Shown one piece after another: positions 30,993 to 40,325 of a stretch of 64,000 bases of DNA. Position numbers and translations under genes: made by a program. Location: contig CAWBJQ010000002.1 of NCBI GenBank assembly GCA_963789075.1, positions 930,001-994,000 of the forward strand, given 5' to 3'. Under the pieces are notes generated by a model. That model was not told where the DNA came from, ran no database searches, and worked only from the letters and a program-made list of their open reading frames with translations. How positions within the stretch are numbered: position 1 is the first letter of the stretch; each line of letters begins with the position of its first letter. The DNA comes from DATATJ01 sp963789075. GTDB lineage: Bacteria; Acidobacteriota; Vicinamibacteria; Vicinamibacterales; CAVVIG01.

Positions 30993-31334
30993 GTGCGCAG
31001 CCGTGCGACCAACAGGCTGCACTTAGAAATATTGAAACTCATCCGGTCTGGGCATCAGACTGCGTTGGCGGCACGGTCCGATCTCCGAGAAACAACCCAA
31101 AGTCGTTATCGACTGCTGAACCATTGCGATCGACCGAGCATGGAGGAGGAAAGCGACTTGGCACTGATGAGCGCGTATCTAGTCACGACGAAGAATCCCG
31201 AATGGGCGAAACAGATTTTCAAGACGGTCGAGCGTTCGCGGAACATCATCATGCACAGTGGCTATCTTGAAGCAGAGGACATCGAGCGACTTGGCATGTC
31301 GCTCCGCGACTGGCTTGCGCAGATTGGTGGCTAG
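30993..31334 (+). CDS. Small HEPN-motif protein
   Basis: 113 residues from a GTG with AGGA 12 bases upstream. The C-terminal half NPEWAKQIFKTVERSRNIIMHSGYLEAEDIERLGMSLRDWL contains RNIIMH, an R-x4-H motif with the RN dipeptide typical of HEPN ribonucleases, followed by a helix. The N-terminal half is short and partly helical. HEPN proteins are frequent toxins or antiviral RNases; this could be a fragment of a larger one. It is divergent from abiEi and lies inside the island. Base composition is visibly less GC-rich than in the flanking housekeeping genes. Confidence 0.6.
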   Translation: MRSRATNRLHLEILKLIRSGHQTALAARSDLRETTQSRYRLLNHCDRPSMEEESDLALMSAYLVTTKNPEWAKQIFKTVERSRNIIMHSGYLEAEDIERLGMSLRDWLAQIGG

Positions 31335-31530
31335 ACGGAAGCCGACGCTGGTGTGCGGATTGGCGCCTGTCTCTCCCGTTGCCACCATGTTGGCGCTTTC
31401 CAGCAAACCGTGATCAGTGCACGGCTCGTGTCGAGGACTCGACTTCGCCTTGCCATCCGATGTGCCTCGCGAACCTGTTTCAAGAAGATCAGAAGATCAT
31501 AAGTGACAAGAATCGCGAGGGAAGCGGGAA

Positions 31531-31556
31531 GGTTCAAATCCGGGCGGCGCCTCCAA
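31531..31556 (+). other. Attachment site duplicate (attR-like)
   Basis: 26 bases identical to the 3' end of tRNA-Cys (29197-29222), in the same orientation, with no tRNA body in front. It marks the distal border of the AbiE/HEPN island. No integrase gene lies between the two copies, so the island is either a remnant or was moved in trans. Confidence 0.75.
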
Positions 31557-31586
31557 CCTTCGCTCTCGGTTGCAGGCGAAGGTTGC

Positions 31587-31620
31587 CCACCATAGCTCGC
31601 GAAAGCGAGCGGCGGTGGGC
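31587..31620. repeat. GCTCGC-GAAA-GCGAGC compound hairpin
   Basis: A perfect six-base stem closed by a GAAA tetraloop, enclosed by GCCCACC/GGTGGGC outer arms. It lies just outside the island border. GNRA-like loops suggest a stable RNA hairpin; function unknown. Confidence 0.5.
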
Positions 31621-31815
31621 CTCGATGCTTGCCTCGAGCTACGGTTGGCAAGCCAATTTCTAACCAGCACGTTTCCTGACACTCAGCAAATCGGACGGAG
31701 TGTCGGTTTCCGCCGACCCGCGACCGATTGGGAGCGACGGGCGGCGTAGCGGCCAAGACCAATGGAGTTTCACTCCGCATGGCGTGGCAGTTCTGTTGAT
31801 CGGCTTGCCCTCAGA

Positions 31816-32031
31816 TTAACGAGCGGCCCATCGCTTGGTCAGTACAAACAGAAGCAGGGTCGTCACGCCCGCAACTGTTCCGGCGACTGCCGCGCGGGCT
31901 GCGAAGTTGTACGTCCCGAACGCTCCGTGCGGAAGCACGCTGTGTACGAGGCCAGCGGTGAATAGACCCAGCACTGGAAGAAACCGTCTATTGCCGATTC
32001 CACCACCCGAAGTCTTTTCATCGCCAGTCAT
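31816..32031 (-). CDS. Small membrane protein, unknown
   Basis: 71 residues with two predicted TM segments, RFLPVLGLFTAGLVHSVLP and AAVAGTVAGVTTLLLFVLTKRW, joined by GAFGTYNFAAR. An AAGGGGA ribosome-binding sequence six bases before the ATG supports translation. No family recognised. Confidence 0.5.
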   Translation of the reverse strand: MTGDEKTSGGGIGNRRFLPVLGLFTAGLVHSVLPHGAFGTYNFAARAAVAGTVAGVTTLLLFVLTKRWAAR

Positions 32032-32145
32032 GTGTTCCCCTTGCTCGGCAAACTGAGACGATACCGCCGCTGGCCATTGCAGTCATCGCGCGCTGATTGG
32101 CCTGTTCCATCTAACCTGCCACGCCGTGGAATGAGCTTCTGCGCG

Positions 32146-32718
32146 TCAAAAGTAGTGCTTCAAGCCAGCGCGCAGGCTCCAAAAGCGCGATTCGAACGTC
32201 GAGATCGGGCTGACCGCCGGCGTCTGCACGGCGTGATACAGCACTTCGCCAGTAAACGTCGTGTGGCGGGTTAGGAATCCTTCGATGCCGCCGCCGAGAT
32301 CGGCGCCGGCCTTGTTGTCGTGCGGATCGCCGCCCAGGCCGTCGATGTCGAATGCGTAGTGGTACAAGCCGACGCCGCCCGTGACGTACGGGTGCCAGGC
32401 GCCACCCTCCCAGTTGTAGACGACGTTGCCGTCGATGATGAGTGGCTTCACTGACCCGGAGAAACCGCGGCCGACGATGTCCCACGACATCCACGCGACC
32501 TGTCCGCGCACCGACACTCGTGGAGTCAGATACCCTTCGATGTTGCCGGCGATCTCGAGCCCGTTGTTGAAACTGGGCTCGCTTGGCAGCGAAGCGCCGA
32601 CCGAGACGCCGATGCCGGCCATGCCCGCGTCCGGCACCGGACCGCGTCGTTGCGCGGCGGCTGAAGAGGGCAGGGCGAGAAGTCCGCAGGCGAGCAGTAG
32701 CAGAGGTAGTCGCATCAT
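32146..32718 (-). CDS. Outer-membrane beta-barrel protein
   Basis: About 190 residues with a signal peptide (MMRLPLLLLACGLLALPSSAAAQ). Alternating-residue beta strands follow and end in an aromatic C-terminus (SLRAGLKHYF), the usual mark of outer-membrane insertion. Gly-rich turns (GGDPHDNKAGADLGGGIEGF) fit an eight-strand OmpA-like barrel. Function unknown. The twin ATG (32718/32715) is preceded by AAAGG. Confidence 0.75.
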   Translation of the reverse strand: MMRLPLLLLACGLLALPSSAAAQRRGPVPDAGMAGIGVSVGASLPSEPSFNNGLEIAGNIEGYLTPRVSVRGQVAWMSWDIVGRGFSGSVKPLIIDGNVVYNWEGGAWHPYVTGGVGLYHYAFDIDGLGGDPHDNKAGADLGGGIEGFLTRHTTFTGEVLYHAVQTPAVSPISTFESRFWSLRAGLKHYF

Positions 32719-32882
32719 GACGCCTTTCGGTGCAAAGCGGGTGCCTGGACCGTAAGGGCCGACGCCCAAAACTGGCGCCGACTCGATACGCCGTCTGTCG
32801 GTTACATGCCCAAACTCCGAGAGGAAACATCATGAATTCGACGATGTGCGTCCGAAGAACTCACTCAACTGAGAGGAACCGA

Positions 32883-33422
32883 ATGATGCGATCGAATATT
32901 GTGACCGTGGCGATCCTTTTCGCGTTCCTCACCGCGCCACTGCGCGGCGAGGTGATTGAAAGCACCGCCGCCGGCTTTCTTGTACGAAACATCGCCGCGA
33001 TCAACGCACCGCCGGCGAAGGTGTACGCCGCGCTGACCGATGGGGTCGGCGGCTGGTGGGATCCGGCGCACACCTTCTCCCATGATGCGCGCAACCTCTC
33101 GCTCGACGCGAAGCCGGGTGGCTGCTTCTGCGAGCAGTTGCCGGACGGAGGCGGCGTTCAGCACATGAGCGTCGTGTACGCATCACCCGGCAAGCTGCTT
33201 CGGCTGACTGGCGCGATCGGGCCGCTGCAGGAAGCGGCGCTCGCCGGGACGATGACGTGGAACTTGTCGCAGGCCGGCGGCGGAACGACGGTCGAACTGA
33301 TTTACACGGTCGGCGGTTTCCGCGCCGGCGGGTTTCGCGATATCCCCACGGTCGTCGACGGTGTGCTCCGCGGGCAACTGGCCCGGCTAAAGGCGTTCGT
33401 CGAGACCGGTCGTCCCGATTAA
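32883..33422 (+). CDS. Secreted SRPBCC (Bet v1/AHSA1-like) protein
   Basis: 179 residues with a signal peptide (VTVAILFAFLTAPLRG) before an SRPBCC domain. The domain shows NIAAINAPPAKVYAALTDGVGGWWDPAHTFS near residue 35, AKPGGCFCEQLPDG and MTWNLSQAGGGTTVELIYTVGG. The fold binds hydrophobic ligands in a deep cavity. Export of an SRPBCC protein is common in Acidobacteriota; the ligand is unknown. GAGAGGAAC precedes the ATG. Confidence 0.78.
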   Translation: MMRSNIVTVAILFAFLTAPLRGEVIESTAAGFLVRNIAAINAPPAKVYAALTDGVGGWWDPAHTFSHDARNLSLDAKPGGCFCEQLPDGGGVQHMSVVYASPGKLLRLTGAIGPLQEAALAGTMTWNLSQAGGGTTVELIYTVGGFRAGGFRDIPTVVDGVLRGQLARLKAFVETGRPD

Positions 33423-33449
33423 GAGCTGATTTCGTCCAGTTCATCCCGC

Positions 33450-33480
33450 CTGGGAGCCGCGGGATCGCACGAGAATGGGC
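33450..33480. repeat. 31 bp direct repeat downstream of the histidine kinase
   Basis: CTGGGAGCCGCGGGATCGCA followed by CGAGAATGGGC. It matches 36049-36079 at 28 of 31 positions in the same orientation. A TTGGTACACGG word also recurs after each copy (33536 and 36094). The pair brackets the hybrid histidine kinase gene. Confidence 0.65.
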
Positions 33481-33648
33481 GCTGCGCCTGTGTCGACGAA
33501 CTGGAGGACGTTGCAGTCCGCGCGGCCAATGGCTCTTGGTACACGGATCTCGGGAATTGACAGGTCGATGACGCATCCCTGCCACCGCGGAGCATGGTGC
33601 AGGATTGTTTCGATTGCCGAGAACGTAGAGCGTGTCAGGCGCGGTTCG

Positions 33649-35959
33649 TCACTGCATCTCCACCCGGTGAGCGAGCGCGGCCACCGCGTCGATCAGCGAT
33701 CGCGAATCAATCGGTTTCGTCAGATGGTACTTGGAATCCCGCTTGTAATGCTTGTTGCCAGTCTTCCGCTCTCGCCAACGAGGTGAGCGCGGCGGCCGGA
33801 ATAGCCGCTTTGTCTGGCTGCTCCAGCGCGCGGATCCTGCGAATCAGCGCGTATCCATCCTCGTCGGGCATCGCGACGTCTGAAATGAGGACGTCCACCC
33901 GCTCCGTCTTCAACCGCTCGAGCGCCTCTGCAGTAGATGCTGCGGTGTGTACCACGGCGCCCTGTTGTTCGAGATTCGCCGCCACACTCTCCCGGCTGTC
34001 CGCATCGTCATCCACCACGAGCACCGAGACGCCCAGAAGCGAGACCGGAACGCCGTTCGGGGCTGGTGGTTCCGTGGCGGGTGGACTGGCGATGGCCGCC
34101 GCGTCTGGCTGTTGTGTGTAGATCGGCACGACCGGTAACCGCACGAGAAACGTGGCGCCGTAACCTCCACTGACATTGTCCGCGCTCACCGTCCCGCCGT
34201 GTGCCTCCACCAGATGCTTGACGATCGAGAGCCCAAGCCCTAGACCACCGTGACGCCTCGTGGTCGATCCGTCAGCCTGTCGGAACGGGTCGAACACCGA
34301 CGGCAGGAAGTCGGCTGGAATGCCGGGTCCCGTATCAGTGACGACGCATTCCACGACACCATCGACGCGGCGCAGCCGGATATCAACGGTGCCTCCTTCG
34401 GGCGTGAATTTGACCGCATTCGAGAGCAGATTCCACAGAATCTGCTGAAGGCGCGTGGCGTCCGCGTAGAACGATCCGATCGACGGAGCGGCGTCGACGA
34501 TGAGGCGAACGTGTTTGGCGTCGGCGGCCGGCTGGACGACGTCCAACGCGGCACGGACGGCATCAGGTAAATCGAAAACCGTGCGCTCCAGCCGCATTTT
34601 GCCGGACATGGCGCGGGAAATATCGAGCAGCTCGTCGATCAGGCGCCTCTGACGCGAAGCGTTTGTGTGCACGGCCTCGATCGCCCGCTCGCGCCGAGCC
34701 TCTGAAAGGGTGCCGCTTCGCAGCATGTCGGCCCACCCCAGCACGGCATTGAGCGGCGTGCGCAATTCGTGGGATACCATCGCCAGGAATTCGTCTTTTG
34801 CGCGATTCGCCGTTTCGGCGTCGCGTTTCGCCAGCCGCTCAGAGTCGAGCAGCGCGGCGCGTTGCTGCTCAGTCCGGCGCCGTTCGGTCACGTCCCGAAA
34901 GACCATGACGACACCCGCCACCTGACTGCCGGCGGTCTTGATCGGCCCGGCGCTGTCATCGACCGGGATCTCGCGGCCGTCCTTCGACAGGAGCACGGTG
35001 TGATTGGCGAGCTCCACGATTGCGCCTTCGCGGAGGACGCGCCGAATCGGGCTCTCGGCGGGCTGGCGCGACTCCTCGTTGATGATGACGAAGACGTCCT
35101 CGATCCGCCGCCCCGCCGCGTCGGCCTGCATCCATCCGGTGAGCGCCTCGGCGACGGCATTCAGCTGCGTCACCTTCCCTTGATCATCGGTCGCGATAAC
35201 CGCGTCGCCGATGCTCGCAAGCGTGACTCTGAATCGCTCTGCGGTCTGCGCGGTCCGCCGTCGCTCGACTCCAAAGCGTATCGTGACGACGAACAGCCCT
35301 ATCACAGCCAGGAGCGCCAGGCCCGTCGTGACGAAACGCGTCACCACGGCGGCCCGGTAGCCTTGCGCCGCCTGACCGATGCGGATCGCCAGGAGCGCAT
35401 CTTCGCGCGCGTTCATGCGGGCGACGATGATGCGCATGCCGTCCATCGTGCGTTCCCCGAGGTTGGTGACGACTTGCGCCTGGGCCGCGGCGAACCCGGA
35501 TTCCCGTCGTAGCCGAATCGCTTCGGCGAGCTCGCCGAACTTCACGTCGAGCGCCGCCGATAAGCGATCCAGATCGGCCTGATGCTCGCCATTATCCGCC
35601 AGCAACGCTCGTAACTGGGCGATGTTGGTGGACACGGCGGCTCGCGCCCGGTTGTACGGTTCCAAATACTTCAGTTCTCCGGTGATCAGGAATCCGCGTT
35701 CGCCCGCTTCCGCATCGACGGTCGTCGTGAGGAGTTGCTCCAGGCTGACCTTCAGAGCATAGGTGTGAGCGACCGCGTCACCCGTGCCGTAGACATTCCG
35801 TAGGTTGGCGAGGCCGACGACGAGTGTGGCGATCAGGACGATGACCACGATCCCGAAGCCGCCGAAGAGTCCAGGTGTCAGGAGGTGTGACCACCCAACA
35901 GCCCCTCTCGCGTCTTCACTGCGTGGAGTCGTCGGGGGCATCGGCACGGAGAACACCAT
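33649..35959 (-). CDS. Hybrid sensor histidine kinase (frame break near C-terminus)
   Basis: About 769 residues. An N-terminal TM (GIVVIVLIATLVVGLANL), a CHASE3-type sensor with EAGERGFLITGELKYLEPY, and a second TM near residue 205 come first. A PAS domain (ASIGDAVIATDDQGKVTQLN) follows. HisKA has the phospho-His in AMVSHELRTPLNAVLGW, and HATPase has N, G1 and G2 boxes (NLLSNAVKF, DTGPGIP, GLGLGLSIVKHLVEAHGG). The C-terminal receiver domain has LVVDDDADSRE and phospho-Asp in DVLISDVAMPDEDGY. Past a frame break near 33740 the receiver continues YHLTKPIDSRSLIDAVAALAH, so the stop is at 33649. GGAGG seven bases ahead of the ATG at 35959 fixes the start. No partner regulator adjoins it. Confidence 0.88.
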
Positions 35960-36299
35960 CGTCCCTCCGATCTCCCTCGTAAGTCCACCAGGAATTAGGG
36001 CGTAAAGAAACCCTGTAGTAGTGAACGTGGACTCTAAGGGAGGCGAACTGGGAGCCGTGGGATCGCGCGAGAATCGGCCATGGTCAATCGCGATTGGTAC
36101 ACGGCAGACGACTGCTCGCTCAAGGCAAACGTGCATCGACGAGATCAACGTTGCGGTCGCGATGTAGGCGAGGCTGGAATTGGTGAACATGTCTGGGAGG
36201 CTCGTTCAGGCCGCACGATCGTCGCGCCCGCCGATTATGTCCAGCATCAGACGACGAGGAGGTCTTGGGTGTAATGTGACCGGGATGGAGGCGTGAGCC
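35960..36299. other. Intergenic between histidine kinase and secreted protein
   Basis: 340 bases with the second copy of the 31 bp direct repeat at 36049-36079. The divergent genes on either side must have their promoters here. I see no clear -35/-10 pair and no conserved reading frame. Confidence 0.45.
36049..36079. repeat. 31 bp direct repeat upstream of the histidine kinase
   Basis: CTGGGAGCCGTGGGATCGCG followed by CGAGAATCGGC, three mismatches from 33450-33480. It lies 90 bases upstream of the kinase start codon. Confidence 0.65.
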
Positions 36300-36800
36300 A
36301 TGAGAATGCGCATCGCCGTCGTCGCGTTCGTGTCGGTGGCCGCCGCCGGTTCCTCCCTCGTGAGCGCGCAGCAGACTCAGCACCCAGGCGCTACGTGCAG
36401 CGTGACAACGCAGAACGAAGCTGGTGGCGTGTACGGTAACGCGCTGCTAACAGTCGGATTGTGGCCCGCCGGAACGATCGTATTCAGACCAGGTGGGCCC
36501 GGCTTCATGACTCGCGACGGCGCACTAGGTATGAAATTTCTGTGGACGCGAGGCGTTCGCGGAAAACTCAGCGTCACCGGTCGTCGGCTCGACGAAGCGG
36601 TCGCCCCTTTGCGGCTGGAGGCGAACAGCGCGTATGGCGACATCGGCATTCAGCCGAGCTACCTGATTTTTCCGACGCCAGGCTGCTGGGAAGTCACCGC
36701 ACAAGTGGCTGGCCGCGAGGATTCCAGGATTTCCTTCATCACCAACGTCGTCAAGATCGGCGAGGGGCCGTCGTGGCGGCGAGATCCCTCCGGCAAGTGA
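36300..36800 (+). CDS. Secreted protein of unknown function
   Basis: 166 residues with a signal peptide (VVAFVSVAAAGSSLVSA, cleavage near AQQ). The body contains GNALLTVGLWPAGTIVFRPGGPGF, GALGMKFLWTRGVRGKLSVTGRRLD, SYLIFPTPGCWEVTAQV and FITNVVKI. This pattern is seen in a widespread unnamed bacterial family of small exported beta proteins. Two Cys (near residues 35 and 132) could form a disulphide. Role unknown. Confidence 0.7.
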   Translation: MRMRIAVVAFVSVAAAGSSLVSAQQTQHPGATCSVTTQNEAGGVYGNALLTVGLWPAGTIVFRPGGPGFMTRDGALGMKFLWTRGVRGKLSVTGRRLDEAVAPLRLEANSAYGDIGIQPSYLIFPTPGCWEVTAQVAGREDSRISFITNVVKIGEGPSWRRDPSGK

Positions 36801-36933
36801 TCGGTGGTCGAAGCGAGCTCGATTGTCTGCGTCGATTGCTCCACTGCAGAGTTTCGCTCCTAGTCTATCGGCCGCCGGCAGCGGAGCCTGACGGTTGACC
36901 GACTTGGCACGTCGCGTGTTTACGCTCGACTGT

Positions 36934-39523
36934 ATGAGCTCTCCGCGGGTTCCCGGATTCCAGCGCACGCGCGTCGTCTCCGTCGAGCTGACCCAACCGA
37001 TAAGCGACGTCGCGGCGGCAGGCTATCAAGCCGTCCTCGCACTCATGCGCCTCGGCGGCTTTCCGATTGGCTACGTGACATCCACGGTAACAGACGGTGT
37101 TTGCGATGGCGGTCGCCTGCGCCGTCGAGCGATTGATACGCTGAGCGAGCCGATCGCCCGCCAGTTAGCGGTGAATGCCGTTCACACGCTTGCCCGGCCG
37201 CTGCCTTCCGTTACCGTCGCGATCTGCACGCGGGATCGCGCGGCAGACCTCGCCCGTTGCCTCGACGCGGTCGACGCGCTCTCGCCGCAGCCGGACGAAG
37301 TGATCGTCGTCGACAACGGCTCGCAGGACGACGCCGTGCGAGAAGTGGTGGCTCAACACCAACGCGCGCGGTACGTGCTCGAGCCGCAGCCCGGCCTCGA
37401 CCGTGCACGGAATCGCGCCATTGCCGAATCGCACGGCGACATCATCGCGTTCACAGACGATGACGTGGTTGTGGACCCTTTATGGATCGCCGCGCTGCAG
37501 AAATCCTTCGCGGACGACCCTCAGGTTCAAGCGATCACCGGCCTCGTGATGCCGCTGGAGCTCGAGACACCGGCCCAGGCGTTGTTCGAACGGTACGGCG
37601 GCTTCGGCCGGGGACTCAGCCGGCGTTTCTATCATGTCGATCGTCGCGCCGGCGAACGGGCCGCTCAGCTGCACGGCGGCACCGGCAAATTCGGCACCGG
37701 CGCGAACATGGCGTTCCGGCGCGCGCTCTTCACGCAGATCGGCCTCTTCGATCCGGCGCTTGATGTCGGAACGGTCACCAACGGTGGCGGCGATCTGGAC
37801 ATGTTCTTCCGCGTCCTCCAGGCCGGCCACACATTGCGCTACGAGCCGTCGGCGATCGTCTGGCACCGGCACCGGCGCTCCTACGCGGAGCTGCGCCGGC
37901 AGATCGCGAACAACGGCGTCGGCTTCTATTCGTACCTCGTGCGTAACGCGCTCGCGTTTCCTTCCGAGCGGGGCGATCTGATCTGGCTCGGGGGCTGGTG
38001 GCTCTGGTACTGGAATATCCGGCGTCTCCTCACGTCGTTCCTGAAGCCCGGAAAATTTCCGCGCGACTTGATCGTGGCGGAGCTCAGCGGCTCATTCGTG
38101 GGACTGACGCGGTATTTTCGCGCTCGCCGCGCCGCCGGTGCCGACAACGCGCCGCTGGCCCTTCAGAGACGCGGCGTCGAGTCGCCTTCGGACTCTCACG
38201 GTGATGCGCCCGCCGCTGTCGTCCCGGAGGTCATTGTGGATCTGGCTCGCGCCGTCGGGCCGCTCGCCGGCGTATCGGAATCCGAGTCGGTGCGGGTGCG
38301 CGTCACGCGCGCCGATCGCTTGCTCGGCACGATCGACCTCGCCACCCGTCACCGCGACGTGAGCGCCGATCGACTCGTCGACGAGATCGTCGACCAGCTG
38401 GGCGCGGAACGCGTGCTGCAGACGCTGGACTCCGATGCGCGGCTCGCTCTTCCTGTGTTGCCCTCAGGCCAGCGCACCTCGGCGCCCGCCAGCGTGTCGA
38501 TCGTCGTCGCCACATACGATCGCCCTGCGCGATCTGCGTCGGTGCCTGCAGTCGCTCGTCGCTCAACGATCGCCACACCGCATCGAAATCGTCGTCGTCG
38601 ACAACCACCCGGCCTCGGGCGTCACGCCGCCAGTGGTGGCGGAATTTCCCGAGGTGCGCCTTGTATCAGAGCCTCGCCAGGGATTGTCGTACGCGCGGAA
38701 CGCAGGCATCGCGGAGTCGACGGGCGACATCATCGTTGCGACCGACGATGACGTGGCGGCGCCGGACGACTGGGTGGAGAAGCTGGTTCGGCCGTTCGAG
38801 GATCCCGCCGTCATGGTGGTGACCGGCAACATCGTGCCCGCCGAGTTGTCGGCGGCGTCGCAGCGTCTGTTCGAAGCGTATGGCGGGCTCGGCCGCGGCA
38901 TGGAGAGACTGCGCGTCGATCATCACTGGTTCTGGTCGTTCCGCGGCGCGGTCCCGACCTGGCAGCTCGGTGCGACGGCGAACGCGGCGTTCCGCGGCGC
39001 CATCTTCGCAGATCCGGAAATCGGCCTGATGGACGAGGCGCTCGGCGCGGGCATGCCGACCGGGTGCAGCGAGGACACGTACGTCTTCTACAAGGTGCTG
39101 CGCGCCGGGTATGCGATCGTGTACGAACCGAGCGCCTTCGTCTGGCACTATCACCGCACCGACATGCCGGCGCTGCGGCGGCAGATTTACTCGTACGCCA
39201 AAGGCCACGTGGCGTATCAGCTGCGAACGCTGTTTCGCGATGGAGATCTTCGTGCGCTCGGGCGGTTGTTCGTGCAGCTGCCCGCTGTGTATCTCTCGCG
39301 CGTTCGGGCGCGGCTCAAAGACGGCGACGAGTATCCGCTCAGGCTGGTTGCGCTCGAAGTGGCAGGGACGCTCGCCGGCCCGTTCGCGCTTTGGCGATCG
39401 TGCCGGCGCGTCGCGCGCTCGGGCCGTTGCCGGCCGTACATTCCACCGGCCGACAGGACGATGCACGCTGATGCTGCTCCGCCGGCAAGCAAGAGTCCGG
39501 AGGCTCGTTCGTATGCGCTATGA
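36934..39523 (+). CDS. Tandem GT2 glycosyltransferase, two catalytic domains (frame break)
   Basis: About 863 residues. A beta-rich N-terminal region (RTRVVSVELTQPISDV... LMRLGGFPIGYV) precedes GT2 domain 1, which has PSVTVAICTRDRAADLARCL, the metal-binding DDD in FTDDDVVVD and a FGTGANMAF acceptor loop. A linker and a second region lead to GT2 domain 2, with VSIVVATYDR, IVVVDNHP, VATDDDVAAPDDW and a QLGATANAAFRG loop. A frame break near 38525 falls at the start of domain 2. Homologous order and uninterrupted flanks argue for one fused protein. It probably adds two sugars to a surface polysaccharide. The start could be TTG 36895. It overlaps the methyltransferase by 11 bases. Confidence 0.8.
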
Positions 39524-40325
39524 CTGGAAGGTGCGGCTGCTCAAGCGCGCGCGCCTCAACTATCTGTGGCGCCTCTGGGAATCGAGCCGAGGCAGGCCGC
39601 CGGGCGAGTATCAGCGCCTGTTCGATCACATTCGCCGCCTCGCGCCCGGCCACAGCTTTGCGGATATCGGGTGCATGTGGGGCGTCAACGGCGCGCACGC
39701 CTTCGCGGCTGAACAGGCGGGTGCGACGATCGTCAAGGCGGTGGATGTGTTCGGTCCGACGCCGGAATTTCAGGCCACGCACCGCGCGCAGCAGTCACGC
39801 GTGGAGTTCATCCTCGGCGACTGCACGAGTCCGGAAACGCTCGCGCGAATTGGTCAGGTGGATGTCGTCTTCTGCGCGGGCGTGCTGTATCACCATCCGA
39901 GTCCGTTCGACGTCCTGGTCGCGCTGCGCCGGATCTGCCGCGAGACGCTCGTGCTTCGCACGTCGACGATTCCGGAAGTCGACGGTCTGCCGAATGCGGC
40001 GGTGTACTTTCCGATGCTGACGTCCGGCGCGCGGCGGCTCTGGAATCTCACGTCGCTCGGCGTCGCGCATCAGGCCGGCATCTCGAACGCGTTCTCGGGC
40101 GAGGAAGGATACGGCAACTGGTTCTGGGGGCTGACGCCAAGCTGCCTCGTCTCGCTGCTCGAGACGGCGGGATTCGCAATCGAGCTGCGGGAGAACGAAC
40201 CGTTTGCGCAGACCATCATCGCCCGGGCGACGTCGGCGCCGTTCGATCACCGCCTGCCAGGTGAAGCGAAGGCGGCGGCGATCGGCGCAGCGGTGTCAGC
40301 TGCCGGCATCGCCCGGCCGGCCTGA
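39513..40325 (+). CDS. SAM-dependent methyltransferase
   Basis: 270 residues, class I Rossmann methyltransferase. The SAM motif FADIGCMWGVNGAHAF is near residue 49, acidic VKAVDVFG at the second strand, and VDVVFCAGVLYHHPSPFDVLVALRRI near 110. The last is typical of small-molecule or sugar methyltransferases such as TylF/FkbM-like relatives. GGAGG precedes the ATG, which overlaps the tandem glycosyltransferase, so it is in the polysaccharide operon. Its 3' end overlaps the converging glycosyltransferase by 30 bases. Confidence 0.8.
   Translation: MRYDWKVRLLKRARLNYLWRLWESSRGRPPGEYQRLFDHIRRLAPGHSFADIGCMWGVNGAHAFAAEQAGATIVKAVDVFGPTPEFQATHRAQQSRVEFILGDCTSPETLARIGQVDVVFCAGVLYHHPSPFDVLVALRRICRETLVLRTSTIPEVDGLPNAAVYFPMLTSGARRLWNLTSLGVAHQAGISNAFSGEEGYGNWFWGLTPSCLVSLLETAGFAIELRENEPFAQTIIARATSAPFDHRLPGEAKAAAIGAAVSAAGIARPA

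Larger units (their letters stand above)
31335..31815. other. Intergenic: island end and hairpins
   Basis: 480 bases without a convincing gene. It holds the second attachment-site copy (31531-31556) and then a long hairpin (31587-31620) of outer arms GCCCACC/GGTGGGC and inner GCTCGC-GAAA-GCGAGC. Short open frames on both strands lack conserved features. Confidence 0.6.

Noticed and set aside
31331..31780. Minus-strand frame crossing the attachment site duplicate
   Set aside because: It translates the tRNA-derived repeat and hairpin, with no conserved features.
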